DNA from: Kutzneria viridogrisea
GTDB taxonomy: Bacteria; Actinomycetota; Actinomycetes; Mycobacteriales; Pseudonocardiaceae
NCBI GenBank assembly: GCA_014138725.1
Contig: JACJID010000002.1
Location: forward strand, 1,378,001 to 1,442,000
Reading direction: 5' to 3'
Length of the DNA stretch: 64,000 bases
Below, one piece after another: positions 9,490 to 17,460 of the stretch. Position 1 is the stretch's first letter. Each line of letters starts with the position of its first letter. Made by a program: the position numbers and the translations under genes. The notes below the pieces were generated by a model that saw nothing but the letters and a program-made list of their open reading frames with translations, searched no databases and had not been told where the DNA came from.

Positions 9490-9505
9490 TTCAACGAGTG
9501 TTGAA
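9490..9505 (+). promoter_or_regulatory. Palindromic operator upstream of FAD monooxygenase
   Basis: TTCAAC-GAGT-GTTGAA is a perfect 6-bp inverted repeat 13 nt before the monooxygenase start. It resembles TetR-type operators found before flavin monooxygenase genes. No TetR gene is adjacent; the regulator would be encoded elsewhere or has been lost. Confidence 0.55.
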
Positions 9506-9518
9506 AAGAGGGGTCGAG

Positions 9519-10745
9519 ATGGACAGGACGACGTGTTGTGTGGTGGGTGGCGGCCCGGCGGGCATGGTGCTGGGGCTGCTGCTGGCGCGGGCGGGCGTTG
9601 ACGTGACGGTGCTGGAGAAGCACGGCGACTTCCTGCGCGACTTCCGCGGCGACACGGTGCACGCCTCGACGCTGAACCTGCTGGACGAACTGGGGCTGGG
9701 TGAGGCGTTCGCGAAGGTGCCGCACCAGAAGGTGACGGAACTGGGACTGCCGGTGGGCACCGACACGACCCTGCCGGTGGACCTGACGAGGTTGCCAGGC
9801 AAGCACAAGCACATCGCGATGGTGCCGCAGTGGGACTTCCTGGACATGCTCGCCGAGGCGGCCAACGCCGAGCCGGGCTTCCACCTGCGGATGAACACCG
9901 AGGCCACCGGCCTGATCACCGACGGGGGCCGGGTCACCGGGGTCGCCTACCGCACCAGGGACGGCCAGACCGGCGAGATCGCCGCCGACCTCACGGTGGC
10001 CTGCGACGGGCGCGGCTCGCTGCTGCGCGCGGCCAAGGGCCTGGGCATCCACTCGTGGCAGGTGCCGATGGACTGCTGGTGGTTCCGGCTGCCACGCACC
10101 GAGGCCGACCGGCGGGGCCTCGGCGGGGTCATCGGCGCCAACCGGATGCTGATCTACATCGACCGCGGCGACTACTTCCAGATCGCGTTCCTGATCGAGA
10201 AGGGCAGCGACGCGCGCTGGCGCGAGGAGGGCGTGCGGTCGCTGCGGGACAGCATCGCGGGAATCGCGCCGTGGCTGGCCGACCGGCTGGACGCCGTCGA
10301 GTCGCTGGACGAGGTCAAGCTGCTGGACGTCAAGCTGGACCGGCTGGACAAGTGGTTCGACGAGGGCCTGCTGTGCATCGGCGACGCGGCGCACGCCATG
10401 TCACCGGTCGGCGGGGTCGGCATCAACCTGGCGGTGCAGGACGCCGTTGCCACGGCACGACTGCTGGCCGGACCGCTGCGCCGGGGCACGGTGACGACCG
10501 CCGACCTGGCCAAGGTGCAGCGCCGTCGCAAGCCGGCCACCGTGATCACCCAGGGCATGCAGCGCCTGCTGCACGACAAGGCCATCAGGCCCGCCCTGCA
10601 GGGGCGGATGGACATCGCTGGTGGCCAGCGGGCGCCGTTGCCGCTGCGGGTGCTGGCGAAGTTCCCGGCGCTGGGCATCCTGCCCGCCTACCTGATGGCG
10701 ATCGGCGTCCGCCCCGAGCACGCCCCCGGGTTCGCCCGCCGCTGA
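9519..10745 (+). CDS. FAD-dependent aromatic hydroxylase-type monooxygenase
   Basis: A 408-residue PHBH-fold flavoprotein. GxGxxG-type FAD site: CCVVGGGPAGMVLGLLLARAGVDVTVLEKH (residues 6-35). The DG motif is TVACDGRGSLLRAAKGL, and the second FAD motif is CIGDAAHAMSPVGGVGINLAVQDA near residue 290. Such enzymes hydroxylate aromatic or polyketide substrates with NAD(P)H and O2; the substrate is unknown. The ATG at 9519 was chosen for the GAGGGG 5 nt upstream; the longer in-frame start at 9444 reads through the operator. It lies in the gap where gltX would be expected and is probably an acquired gene. Confidence 0.88.
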   Translation: MDRTTCCVVGGGPAGMVLGLLLARAGVDVTVLEKHGDFLRDFRGDTVHASTLNLLDELGLGEAFAKVPHQKVTELGLPVGTDTTLPVDLTRLPGKHKHIAMVPQWDFLDMLAEAANAEPGFHLRMNTEATGLITDGGRVTGVAYRTRDGQTGEIAADLTVACDGRGSLLRAAKGLGIHSWQVPMDCWWFRLPRTEADRRGLGGVIGANRMLIYIDRGDYFQIAFLIEKGSDARWREEGVRSLRDSIAGIAPWLADRLDAVESLDEVKLLDVKLDRLDKWFDEGLLCIGDAAHAMSPVGGVGINLAVQDAVATARLLAGPLRRGTVTTADLAKVQRRRKPATVITQGMQRLLHDKAIRPALQGRMDIAGGQRAPLPLRVLAKFPALGILPAYLMAIGVRPEHAPGFARR

Positions 10746-10757
10746 GGACTCACCGGG

Positions 10758-10930
10758 TGCGGCCCCAGCGCGTGTCGGCGCTTCCGGTACCGCGTGTCGG
10801 ACGTTCCGGGACGGTGTGTTGCGCCGACACACCGCACGGGAAACGCCGACACGCGGTGCCCTGCGCGGGACTCGCCCGCGGCAGAACGGGACTCGCGCGC
10901 CGGTGGGCGGGACTCGCGGGCCCCAGAGCG
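10758..10930. repeat. Inverted GTGTCGG blocks plus 21-bp units between convergent genes
   Basis: From 10770 there are direct copies of CGTGTCGG(C/A)G(C/T)TCC, then complementary copies (GCCGACACACCGC, GCCGACACGCGG). After these come three 21-bp units in the inverted sense (GCGGGACTCG at about 10865-10925). The whole set separates the monooxygenase and response-regulator 3' ends. Confidence 0.8.
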
Positions 10931-10934
10931 GGAG

Positions 10935-11582
10935 TCAGTGCGGGACGCGGCCGCTGAGGACCATGGCGACGACCTGGGCCCGGTCCCGTGCGCCGAGTTT
11001 GCGCAGGATCGCCTTCACGTGGGTCTTCACGGTGTCGGTGCTGATGAACAGGTGGCGGCCGATGCTGGTGTTGTCCAGCCCCTTGAGCATCTCGGCCAGC
11101 ACGTCGAACTCGCGGGCGGACAGCTGGGGAAGCCCCGTGTGCGGCGGCAGCTCCGCTGGCGGGCTCACCAACCCGCCCAGCCTCGGGTCGAGCAGGGTGT
11201 CGGTGCCGGTGAGCACCTCGGCGAACGCGGGCAGCAGCTCGCGCAGCGGGGTGGTCTTGAGCAGGTATGCGGAGGCACCCTCCTCCAGTGCCGCCTTGGC
11301 CCATTCGGGGCTGTCCATCTCGCTGACCACCGCCGTGCGCGCCGTGGGCCGGTGTTCGCGCACGTCGCGCACGGTGCGCAGCGGCCCGCCTCCCGGCACG
11401 CACAGATCGGTGATCACGAGGTCGACGAGCAGCCCGCGCAGGCAGCGCAGCGCCTCGGCGGAGGTGTGCGCCACACCGACCACCCGGAAGCGCCGCGTGC
11501 GCTGCAAGCTGATCCGCAGTCCCTCGGTGATCAGCTGCGACGCGTCGACCAGAAGGACCCTTGCCGGATCGCCGATCTCCAT
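10935..11582 (-). CDS. Orphan NarL/FixJ-type response regulator
   Basis: A 215-residue protein with an N-terminal receiver domain and a C-terminal LuxR HTH (LSAREFDVLAEMLKGLDNTSIGRHLFISTDTVKTHVKAILRKLGARDR). The likely phospho-acceptor is Asp59 (DLVITDLCVPGG) and the conserved Lys is in YLLKTTP. One acidic pocket residue is replaced: the usual Asp-Asp is Asp13-Ala14 (LLVDASQL). That raises the possibility of phosphorylation-independent control. No histidine kinase is adjacent. The stop codon falls within a 21-bp repeat unit. It lies between FAH and the gltX remnant and probably arrived with the monooxygenase. Confidence 0.88.
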   Translation of the reverse strand: MEIGDPARVLLVDASQLITEGLRISLQRTRRFRVVGVAHTSAEALRCLRGLLVDLVITDLCVPGGGPLRTVRDVREHRPTARTAVVSEMDSPEWAKAALEEGASAYLLKTTPLRELLPAFAEVLTGTDTLLDPRLGGLVSPPAELPPHTGLPQLSAREFDVLAEMLKGLDNTSIGRHLFISTDTVKTHVKAILRKLGARDRAQVVAMVLSGRVPH

Positions 11583-11599
11583 CGATCACCTCCGCGGCG

Positions 11600-11649
11600 G
11601 CGTTGACGCAGATTGCTGACCTGGACGGTTTCGCAATCCGCGTCAACGC
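11600..11649 (-). promoter_or_regulatory. 17-bp inverted repeat upstream of the response regulator
   Basis: GCGTTGACGCAGATTGC (11600-11616) and GCAATCCGCGTCAACGC (11633-11649) are inverted copies matching at 16 of 17 positions around a 16-nt spacer. They begin 18 bp upstream of the regulator start. I infer an autoregulatory operator. The remaining bases to 11753 hold no gene that I can see. Confidence 0.55.
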
Positions 11650-11753
11650 GGGATAGCACGCCGCGGTTCACCTCCGGAAGCCGCCGGAGGGCCGGTACCC
11701 GCGAAGTTGGGCCGACCGGCCGACGGTGGCACCCGCCGGGCCGCCCAGTCCGG

Positions 11754-12527
11754 TTAGGCCAGCGCGACCTTGTTGGTCAGGGTGCCGATGCCCTCCACGC
11801 TGACCGAGACGGACTGGCCCTCGGCCAGCGGACCGACCCCGGCGGGCGTGCCGGTGAGGATGACGTCCCCGGGCAGCAGGGTCATCGAGCGGGTGATCCA
11901 CTCGATCAGCTCGCCCACCCCGTGCAGCAGCTCGGAGGTCCGCGAGTCCTGCTTGAGCTCACCGTCCAGCTCGGTGCGGATCTCCAGGTCGGAGGGGTCG
12001 AGGCTGGTCTCGATCCACGGGCCGAGCGGGCAGAACGTGTCGTGCCCCTTGGCCCTGGTCCACTGCCCGTCCTGCTTCTGCTGGTCGCGGGCGGTGACGT
12101 CGTTGGCGATGGTGTAGCCCAGGATCACCGAGGCGGCGTCCTCCGCCTTGACGTCCTTGCAGGGCAGCCCACCGATGACCACGGCCAGCTCGCCCTCGAA
12201 GTCCACCCGCGAGGACTCGCGGGGCAGCACGATGGTGGCGTCCGGGCCGATCACCGAGGTGGACGGTTTCATGAAGATGACCGGGTCGGCGGGCGCCTCA
12301 CCGCCCATCTCCCTGGCGTGGTCGGCGTAGTTCTTGCCAACGCACACCACCTTGGACGGGCGGATCGGGGCCAGCAGCTGGACGGAGGCCAGCGGCCAGG
12401 TGCGGCCGGTGAACTTGGGGTCCTCGAACACCGAGGTGGCGAGTTCGGCAGCGATCAGGCTGTCCGGCTCGCCACCGATGGCGACGAAGGACGCCCCTTC
12501 CGAGTGAGAGATACGAGCGAAGCGCAC
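11754..12527 (-). CDS. Fumarylacetoacetate hydrolase-family protein
   Basis: A 257-residue FAH-fold enzyme of the 2-hydroxyhepta-2,4-diene-1,7-dioate isomerase/acylpyruvase group. The short N-terminal region (MRFARISHSEGASFVAIGG) is followed by the FAH domain. Metal-binding residues are visible in VDFEGELAVVIGG and in NDVTARDQQ; GDVILTGTPAGVGPLAEG is the conserved C-terminal loop. The substrate is not assignable. In mycobacteria the orthologous gene lies directly upstream of gltX on the same strand; here gltX has been replaced. It starts 9 bp after the cimA stop, so it is probably in the cimA transcript. Confidence 0.9.
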   Translation of the reverse strand: MRFARISHSEGASFVAIGGEPDSLIAAELATSVFEDPKFTGRTWPLASVQLLAPIRPSKVVCVGKNYADHAREMGGEAPADPVIFMKPSTSVIGPDATIVLPRESSRVDFEGELAVVIGGLPCKDVKAEDAASVILGYTIANDVTARDQQKQDGQWTRAKGHDTFCPLGPWIETSLDPSDLEIRTELDGELKQDSRTSELLHGVGELIEWITRSMTLLPGDVILTGTPAGVGPLAEGQSVSVSVEGIGTLTNKVALA

Positions 12528-12536
12528 CTGACCAAC

Positions 12537-14159
12537 TTAGCCGCCCGCGGCCACCTGGCGGACCCGCAGCGCCTTGTGCGCGAGAGCGTCACACAGCGCG
12601 AGCCAGCTGGCCTCGACGATGTTGCCGTGCACACCCACGGTGACCCACTCGCGTTCCCCGTCGGTGGACTCGACCAGGACCCTGGTCACCGCGTCGGTCC
12701 CGGCGTGGTCTGTCAGTATGCGCACCTTGTAATCGGCCAGCTCCACGGTGTCCATCCAGGACAGGTGCGGCAGCAGTGCCTTGCGCAGCGCGGCGTCCAG
12801 GGCGTGCACCGGGCCGTTGCCCTCGGCGGTGGCGATCACCCGCTCCCCACCGACGTGCACCTTGACCGTGGCCTCGGACACGACCTCCCCGTCCGGGCGG
12901 TGGTCCAGCAGCACCCGGTAGGACTCCAGGGTGAACGGCGGTTCGTCCACTTCGGACAGCTCGGCGCGCAGCAGCAGCTCCAGCGAGGCGTCGGCCGCCT
13001 CGAAGGACCAGCCCTTGGCCTCCAGCTCCTTGACCCTGCGCACGGCGGAGCCGACCGCCGCCTCCTGACCGGTCAGGTCGAGCCCGAGCTCACGTCCCTT
13101 GAGCTCCAGGCTCGCCCGACCGGCCATCTCGGTGACCAGGACCCGCATGCCGTTGCCGACGGTGACCGGATCGATGTGGTTGTACAGCTCCGGATCCACC
13201 TTGATCGCGCTCGCGTGCAGCCCCGCCTTGTGGGCGAAGGCCGAGGCCCCGACGTAGGCCTGGTGGGTGTCGGGGGCGAGGTTCGCGATCTCCGCGAGGG
13301 CATGGGAGACGCGGGTCAGCTCGGCGGTGGAGTCGGTGGGTAGCACCGGCATGCCGAGCTTGGTCACGAGGTTCCCGATGACGGCGAACAGGTCGGCGTT
13401 GCCCGCCCGTTCCCCGTACCCGTTCGCGGTGCACTGGACGTGGCTGGCGCCCGCCTGCACCGCGGCGATCGTGTTGGCCACCGCGCAGGAAGTGTCGTCC
13501 TGACAGTGGATGCCGACGCGGAAGCCGGTACGCGCCATGACCTCCGTGACGGTTTCCGCCAGTTTCAACGGCAGCTGCCCGCCATTGGTGTCGCAGAGCA
13601 CGACCACGTCCGCGCCGCCGTCCACAGCGGACTCCAGCACGCGCAGCGCGCAGTCCGGGTCGTGGGCGTAGCCGTCGAAGAAGTGCTCGGCGTCGAGGAA
13701 GACCCGGCGGCCCTCGGACACCAGGTACCGCACGGTGTCGCGGACCATCGCGCAGTTCTCGGCGAGGTCGGTGCGCAGCGCGCGCTCGATGTGCCTGCGG
13801 TCGGACTTGGCCACCAGCGTGACCACCGGGGCCTGGGAGTCCAGCAGTGCGCGCACCTGCTGGTCCTCCTGCACGGCCACGCCCGCCTTGCGGGTCGCGC
13901 CGAAGGCCACCAGCACGGCGTGCCGCAGCTCCAGCTCCCCCGCCGCGGCCCTGGCGAAGAACTCGGTGTCCTTGGGCAGCGCGCCCGGCCAGCCGCCCTC
14001 GATGAAGCCCACCCCGAGGCCGTCGAGCAGTCTGGCCACGGCCAGCTTGTCGGTGGCCGAGTAGGTGATGCCCTCGCGCTGTGCCCCGTCGCGCAGCGTC
14101 GTGTCGTAGACGTGGAAGCCGTCGCCGAGCGGCGTTGCGGCGGGACTGGTGCGGGTCAC
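12537..14159 (-). CDS. cimA: (R)-citramalate synthase
   Basis: A 540-residue member of the isopropylmalate/homocitrate/citramalate synthase family. It condenses pyruvate with acetyl-CoA to give citramalate, a threonine-independent route to 2-oxobutyrate and isoleucine. The catalytic start motif is FHVYDTTLRDGAQREG; metal ligands are in GIHCQDDTSCAVANT (HxD) and HVQCTANGYGERAGNADL. A LeuA-type allosteric dimer domain occupies residues ~400-540. The GTG at 14159 was chosen for the GAGGAG about 10 nt upstream and the family-typical N-terminus. The gene is preceded by an Ile-codon leader peptide and hairpins, pointing to attenuation by isoleucine. Confidence 0.93.
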   Translation of the reverse strand: MTRTSPAATPLGDGFHVYDTTLRDGAQREGITYSATDKLAVARLLDGLGVGFIEGGWPGALPKDTEFFARAAAGELELRHAVLVAFGATRKAGVAVQEDQQVRALLDSQAPVVTLVAKSDRRHIERALRTDLAENCAMVRDTVRYLVSEGRRVFLDAEHFFDGYAHDPDCALRVLESAVDGGADVVVLCDTNGGQLPLKLAETVTEVMARTGFRVGIHCQDDTSCAVANTIAAVQAGASHVQCTANGYGERAGNADLFAVIGNLVTKLGMPVLPTDSTAELTRVSHALAEIANLAPDTHQAYVGASAFAHKAGLHASAIKVDPELYNHIDPVTVGNGMRVLVTEMAGRASLELKGRELGLDLTGQEAAVGSAVRRVKELEAKGWSFEAADASLELLLRAELSEVDEPPFTLESYRVLLDHRPDGEVVSEATVKVHVGGERVIATAEGNGPVHALDAALRKALLPHLSWMDTVELADYKVRILTDHAGTDAVTRVLVESTDGEREWVTVGVHGNIVEASWLALCDALAHKALRVRQVAAGG

Positions 14160-14201
14160 TTGTCGCGCTCCTCGCGGTGGTGGGGTCGGGCCCTGAAAAG
14201 C

Positions 14202-14231
14202 AAAAAGACCCCCTGCGAAGGCAAGAGGTCT
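14202..14231 (-). terminator. Attenuator terminator upstream of cimA
   Basis: On the minus strand AGACCTCTTGC pairs with GCAGGGGGTCT (two G-U pairs) around CTTC, followed by a T run. It lies about 43 bp before the cimA GTG and directly after the leader hairpin, as expected for a transcription attenuator. Confidence 0.75.
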
Positions 14232-14269
14232 GCGCACCGGGTGCTGGACTACAGCACTACCCGGTGCGC
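14232..14269 (-). promoter_or_regulatory. Leader hairpin of the cimA attenuator
   Basis: The arms GCGCACCGGGT and ACCCGGTGCGC, extended by G(T)GCTG/CAGCAC pairs, form a long hairpin. The leader-peptide stop codon is inside it. A ribosome stalled at the Ile codons would free or block this hairpin and so decide the fate of the terminator. Confidence 0.7.
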
Positions 14270-14301
14270 GGGGGAATAATGATCATGCCGTGGAGGGCCA
14301 C
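14257..14301 (-). CDS. Ile-rich leader peptide of cimA (MALHGMIIIPPRTG)
   Basis: Fourteen codons starting with GTG at 14301, or nine if the ATG at 14286 is used (MIIIPPRTG). Three consecutive isoleucine codons (ATC ATT ATT) precede the hairpin, and the TAG stop lies within it. Six nucleotides before the GTG is GAGCAT, a possible -10, with TTGGTA 18 bp further up. This fits a leaderless leader-peptide transcript like that of ilvB in this window. I infer isoleucine-dependent attenuation; the layout is seen and the mechanism is inferred. Confidence 0.7.
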   Translation of the reverse strand: MALHGMIIIPPRTG

Positions 14302-14480
14302 GTTTTCATGCTCGCACACACACGCCGCCCGTACCAAGCCTCGGGCCAAAACTCCCACCCGTTGGGATGACTGCGCCGTTCGGCGCCCATCTGGTCCACC
14401 TCGGCGGAATTGGTCTGGTCCTCTGACCGCACTCGGAGAACGCTTACGAGGGCTGCCTGCGAACGGGAGGAGAACGACTC

Positions 14481-15698
14481 GTGACCACGGTGGTGCTGCT
14501 GGGCACTCTGGACACCAAGGGACCGGAGTACGCCTGGCTGGTCGACCGCGTGCGGGTGGCGGGCTGCGAGACGGTGCTGGTGGACACCGGGGTGCTCGGC
14601 GAACCGGGGGCGCTGGCCGACGTGCCGCGCGAACGGGTGAGCGAGCAGCTGGGCCGTCTGCGCATCGACAAGGACCGCGGGGCGGCGATCGCCGCGATGG
14701 CCGAGGGCGCCGCGGAGCTGGTGGTCGACCTGCACCGGCAGGGGCAGTTGCACGGGGTGCTCGCGGTGGGCGGGTCCAGCGGGTCGGCGCTGGCCGCGCA
14801 CGCGATGCGGGCGCTGCCGGTCGGCGTGCCCAAGCTGCTGGTGTCCACGATGGCCGCGGGCGACTGCTCACCGTACGTGGGCGGCAGCGACATCACGATG
14901 ATGTACTCGGTGGTGGACATCGCGGGCATCAACCAGGTGTCCGAACGGGTGCTGGGCAACGCCGCCGCCGCGATAGCGGGCATGGCGCTGGCCTACCACG
15001 AGTCCGAGCGCTACCCGAGCAGGCACGACCGGCCGCTGGTCGCGGCGAGCATGTTCGGCGTGACCACCCCGGCGGTGGACGCGGCGCGTGGGCGGCTGGA
15101 GGAGCTGGGCTACGAGGTGCTGGTGTTCCACGCCACCGGCGCGGGCGGGCGCTCGCTGGAGTCGCTGGCCGACGGCGGCTTCCTGGCCGGGGTCCTGGAC
15201 CTGACCACCACCGAGCTGGCCGACGACCTGGTGGGCGGGGTGCTCACCGCGGGGCCGCGGCGGCTCACCGCGGCCGCCCGCAACGGGGTGCCGCAGGTGG
15301 TCAGCGCGGGCGCGCTGGACATGGTCAACTTCGGGCCGCTGGACAGCGTGCCCGCGCGCTTCACCGGCCGCACCACGCACGTGCACAACCCGAGCGTGAC
15401 ACTGGTCCGCACCACCGGGCCGGAGCTGGCCGAGCTGGGCAGGCGGATCGCCGCGAAGCTCTCGGCGAGCACCGGGCCCACCGCGTTCTTCCTGCCGAAG
15501 CGGGGGTTCTCCGCGCTCGACGCGCCGGGCGGGCCCTTCCACGACCCGGCGGCCAACGCCGAGTTCGCCGAGCAGTTGCGGTCCGGGCTGGCCACCAGCA
15601 CGGTGGAGCTGCACGAACTGGACCAGCACGTCAACGACGCCGAGTTCGCCGTGGCCGCGGCCGAGCGGCTGCACGAGTTGATCAGGGAGTCGCCGTGA
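14481..15698 (+). CDS. Tm-1-like ATP-binding domain protein (UPF0261)
   Basis: A 405-residue member of the UPF0261/Tm-1-like family, whose plant homologue Tm-1 binds ATP and a viral replicase. It starts VTTVVLLGTLDTKGPEYAWLVDRV, the family N-terminus, with a Gly-rich segment LAVGGSSGSALAAHAMRALPVGVPKLLVSTMAAG. The C-terminal half includes GRTTHVHNPSVTLVRTT. The GTG at 14481 has GGGAGGAGAA upstream. The stop overlaps the next start (GTGA), so it is coupled to the TIM-barrel partner; in fungi and many bacteria the two domains are fused or adjacent. The biochemical function is unknown. Confidence 0.88.
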   Translation: MTTVVLLGTLDTKGPEYAWLVDRVRVAGCETVLVDTGVLGEPGALADVPRERVSEQLGRLRIDKDRGAAIAAMAEGAAELVVDLHRQGQLHGVLAVGGSSGSALAAHAMRALPVGVPKLLVSTMAAGDCSPYVGGSDITMMYSVVDIAGINQVSERVLGNAAAAIAGMALAYHESERYPSRHDRPLVAASMFGVTTPAVDAARGRLEELGYEVLVFHATGAGGRSLESLADGGFLAGVLDLTTTELADDLVGGVLTAGPRRLTAAARNGVPQVVSAGALDMVNFGPLDSVPARFTGRTTHVHNPSVTLVRTTGPELAELGRRIAAKLSASTGPTAFFLPKRGFSALDAPGGPFHDPAANAEFAEQLRSGLATSTVELHELDQHVNDAEFAVAAAERLHELIRESP

Positions 15699-16570
15699 AC
15701 CGCAGCACCGCACTCGCCCGACTTGTCTCCACTGTGGACGGAGGGGGCTCCGTGATCGGCGCGGGTGCGGGCACCGGCCTGTCCGCGAAGTGCGCGGAGC
15801 TGGGCGGGGTGGATCTGATCATCGTCTACAACTCGGGCCGGTTCCGGATGGCCGGGCGCGGGTCGCTGGCCGGGCTGATGCCCTACGGGGACGCCAACGG
15901 AATCGTGGTGGAGATGGCGGCCGAGGTGCTGCCGGTGGTGCGGGACACGCCCGTGCTGGCCGGGGTGTGCGGCACCGACCCGTTCCGGCTGATGCCGGTG
16001 TTCCTGGACCAGTTGGCGGCCATGGGCTACTGCGGGGTGCAGAACTTCCCCACGGTGGGCCTGATCGACGGCACGTTCCGGGCCAACCTGGAGGAGACCG
16101 GGATGGGCTACGCGCTGGAGGTGGAGCTGATCCGCCTCGCCAGGGAACGGGACCTGCTCACCGCCCCGTACGTGTTCGACCCGGAGCAGGCGGCGCGCAT
16201 GGCCGAGGCGGGCGCGGACGTGCTGGTGCCGCACATGGGCCTGACCACCAGCGGCACGATCGGCGCGCGCACCGCGCTGGGCCTGGACGAGGCGGTGGAC
16301 CGGGTGCAGGCGATGCGCGACGCCGCCGTACGGGTGAACCCGGACGTGCTCGTGCTCTGCCACGGCGGCCCGATCGCCGAGCCGGAGCACGCGGAGTACG
16401 TGCTGTCGCGGACCACCGGGGTGGTCGGCTTCTTCGGTGCGTCCTCTGTGGAGCGACTGCCCACGGAGGTGGCGCTGACCGAGCGCGTGCGGCAGTTCAA
16501 GCGACTGGAACCAGGCCGTCGAACAGGCGGTACAGCGCCCGACGGAACCGGTCTTCCGCGTCCTCGGTGA
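15695..16570 (+). CDS. Phosphoenolpyruvate-hydrolase-family TIM-barrel protein
   Basis: A 291-residue TIM-barrel protein of the PEP-hydrolase-like/TIM-barrel signal-transduction family that partners UPF0261 proteins. Visible signatures are SVIGAGAGTGLSAKCAELGGVDLIIVYNSGRFRMAGRGSLAG near the N-terminus and the internal GYCGVQNFPTVGLIDGTFRANLEETGMGY. The last ~20 residues (GRRTGGTAPDGTGLPRPR) look non-homologous: the reading frame runs 74 bp into the opposing TetR 3' end. The native stop may have been lost in the rearrangement of the locus. Translational coupling with the upstream gene implies a common pathway, substrate unknown. Confidence 0.85.
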   Translation: MNRSTALARLVSTVDGGGSVIGAGAGTGLSAKCAELGGVDLIIVYNSGRFRMAGRGSLAGLMPYGDANGIVVEMAAEVLPVVRDTPVLAGVCGTDPFRLMPVFLDQLAAMGYCGVQNFPTVGLIDGTFRANLEETGMGYALEVELIRLARERDLLTAPYVFDPEQAARMAEAGADVLVPHMGLTTSGTIGARTALGLDEAVDRVQAMRDAAVRVNPDVLVLCHGGPIAEPEHAEYVLSRTTGVVGFFGASSVERLPTEVALTERVRQFKRLEPGRRTGGTAPDGTGLPRPR

Positions 16571-17096
16571 GGTCCATTGAGGACAGTGAACGGGTGAACA
16601 GCGGGTAGTCCCCGCTGCCCATGGCCTCCTTGATCGCGGTGAGCGCGCGCTCCTCGGGCTGCGTCCACGCGGGGTTGAGCTCGCCCCGCACGTGCATGAC
16701 GATCACCCGGCCGAACAGCACCATGGCCTCGAACTGGGTGTGCGCGGGCAACCCCGCCGGTTGCAGCAGGCGCAGCACGTGTTCGGCGTGCCGCAGCACG
16801 GTGGGCGTGATGAACACCCGCCCGACGGCAAGGTCCGCCCACCACGGGTGCCGGAAGAGCCACTCGCGCATGACCTTCGCCAGTTCGTAGAGGTCCTGGC
16901 GCCAGTCCCCGCCCGGCTCGCGCTGGTAGTCCGCGGCGCCCATCACCGCGTCGATCATCAACTCGTGCAGGTCCTCCTTGCGCCGCACGTAGTTGTACAG
17001 CGACATCGGGGCCAGCCCCACCTCCGCGGCCACCCTGCGGATGCTCACCGCCGCCAGGCCCTCCGCGTCGGCCAGGGCCACGGCCGCGGCGGCGGT
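16497..17096 (-). pseudogene. TetR-family regulator lacking its N-terminal residues
   Basis: The frame reads AVALADAEGLAAVSIRRVAAEVGLAPMSLYNYVRRKEDLHELMIDAVMG, a clear TetR HTH, followed by a TetR C-terminal domain ending FDGLVPVA. Homology begins abruptly at about 17096; the first ~15-20 residues (normally ...RIVAA at helix 1) are missing. Upstream of the junction the frame runs antisense to a hydrolase remnant. An in-frame start further up could give a chimeric product, so residual function is possible. It overlaps the 3' end of the TIM-barrel gene. Confidence 0.75.
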
Positions 17097-17451
17097 GCTC
17101 GACGCGCTGGACTGGGCGGACGCGCACGTCCTGGGCATCTCGAAGGGCGGGGTGGTGGCGCAGTTCCTCGCGGTGCGACACCCCGCTCGGGTCCGCACCC
17201 CGACCTCGGTGATGAGCTTCTCCTCGCTGGAGATCGGCAACCGGTCCTGGCCCGAGGGGATCATGGTGCCGGACCTGGCGGCGTCCATGCGCGCGGCCGT
17301 GGCGGCGATGCGCTCGCCCGGGTTCCCCGCGGACGAGGAGTTCCTGGAGAACACGCTCCGGATCAAGCGGGAGCGGGGTTGGGACCTGCCGCGCGCACTG
17401 TGGCCCGCGATCGTCGCGGAGGTCCGGGCGCTGGCCGACCGGGCCCGCTGA
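17095..17451 (+). pseudogene. Alpha/beta hydrolase fragment
   Basis: Starting exactly where the TetR homology ends, the plus strand reads VLDALDWADAHVLGISKGGVVAQFLAVRHPARVRTPTSVMS. This is the nucleophile-elbow region of an alpha/beta hydrolase (G-I-S-K-G here). Everything before it, about 75 residues with the first strands, is absent, and the C-terminal part with the catalytic Asp and His is shortened. The ~120 remaining residues cannot form a complete hydrolase. The gene was once divergent from the TetR gene; a deletion has removed both 5' ends and the shared promoter. Confidence 0.75.
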
Positions 17452-17460
17452 GGGTCGTCA

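Noticed and set aside
6284-11649. Integrative element or genomic island bounded by the tRNA genes
   Set aside because: No integrase, no att duplication of a tRNA 3' end and no phage genes were seen; the IS30 element and the gltX replacement explain the disturbance.
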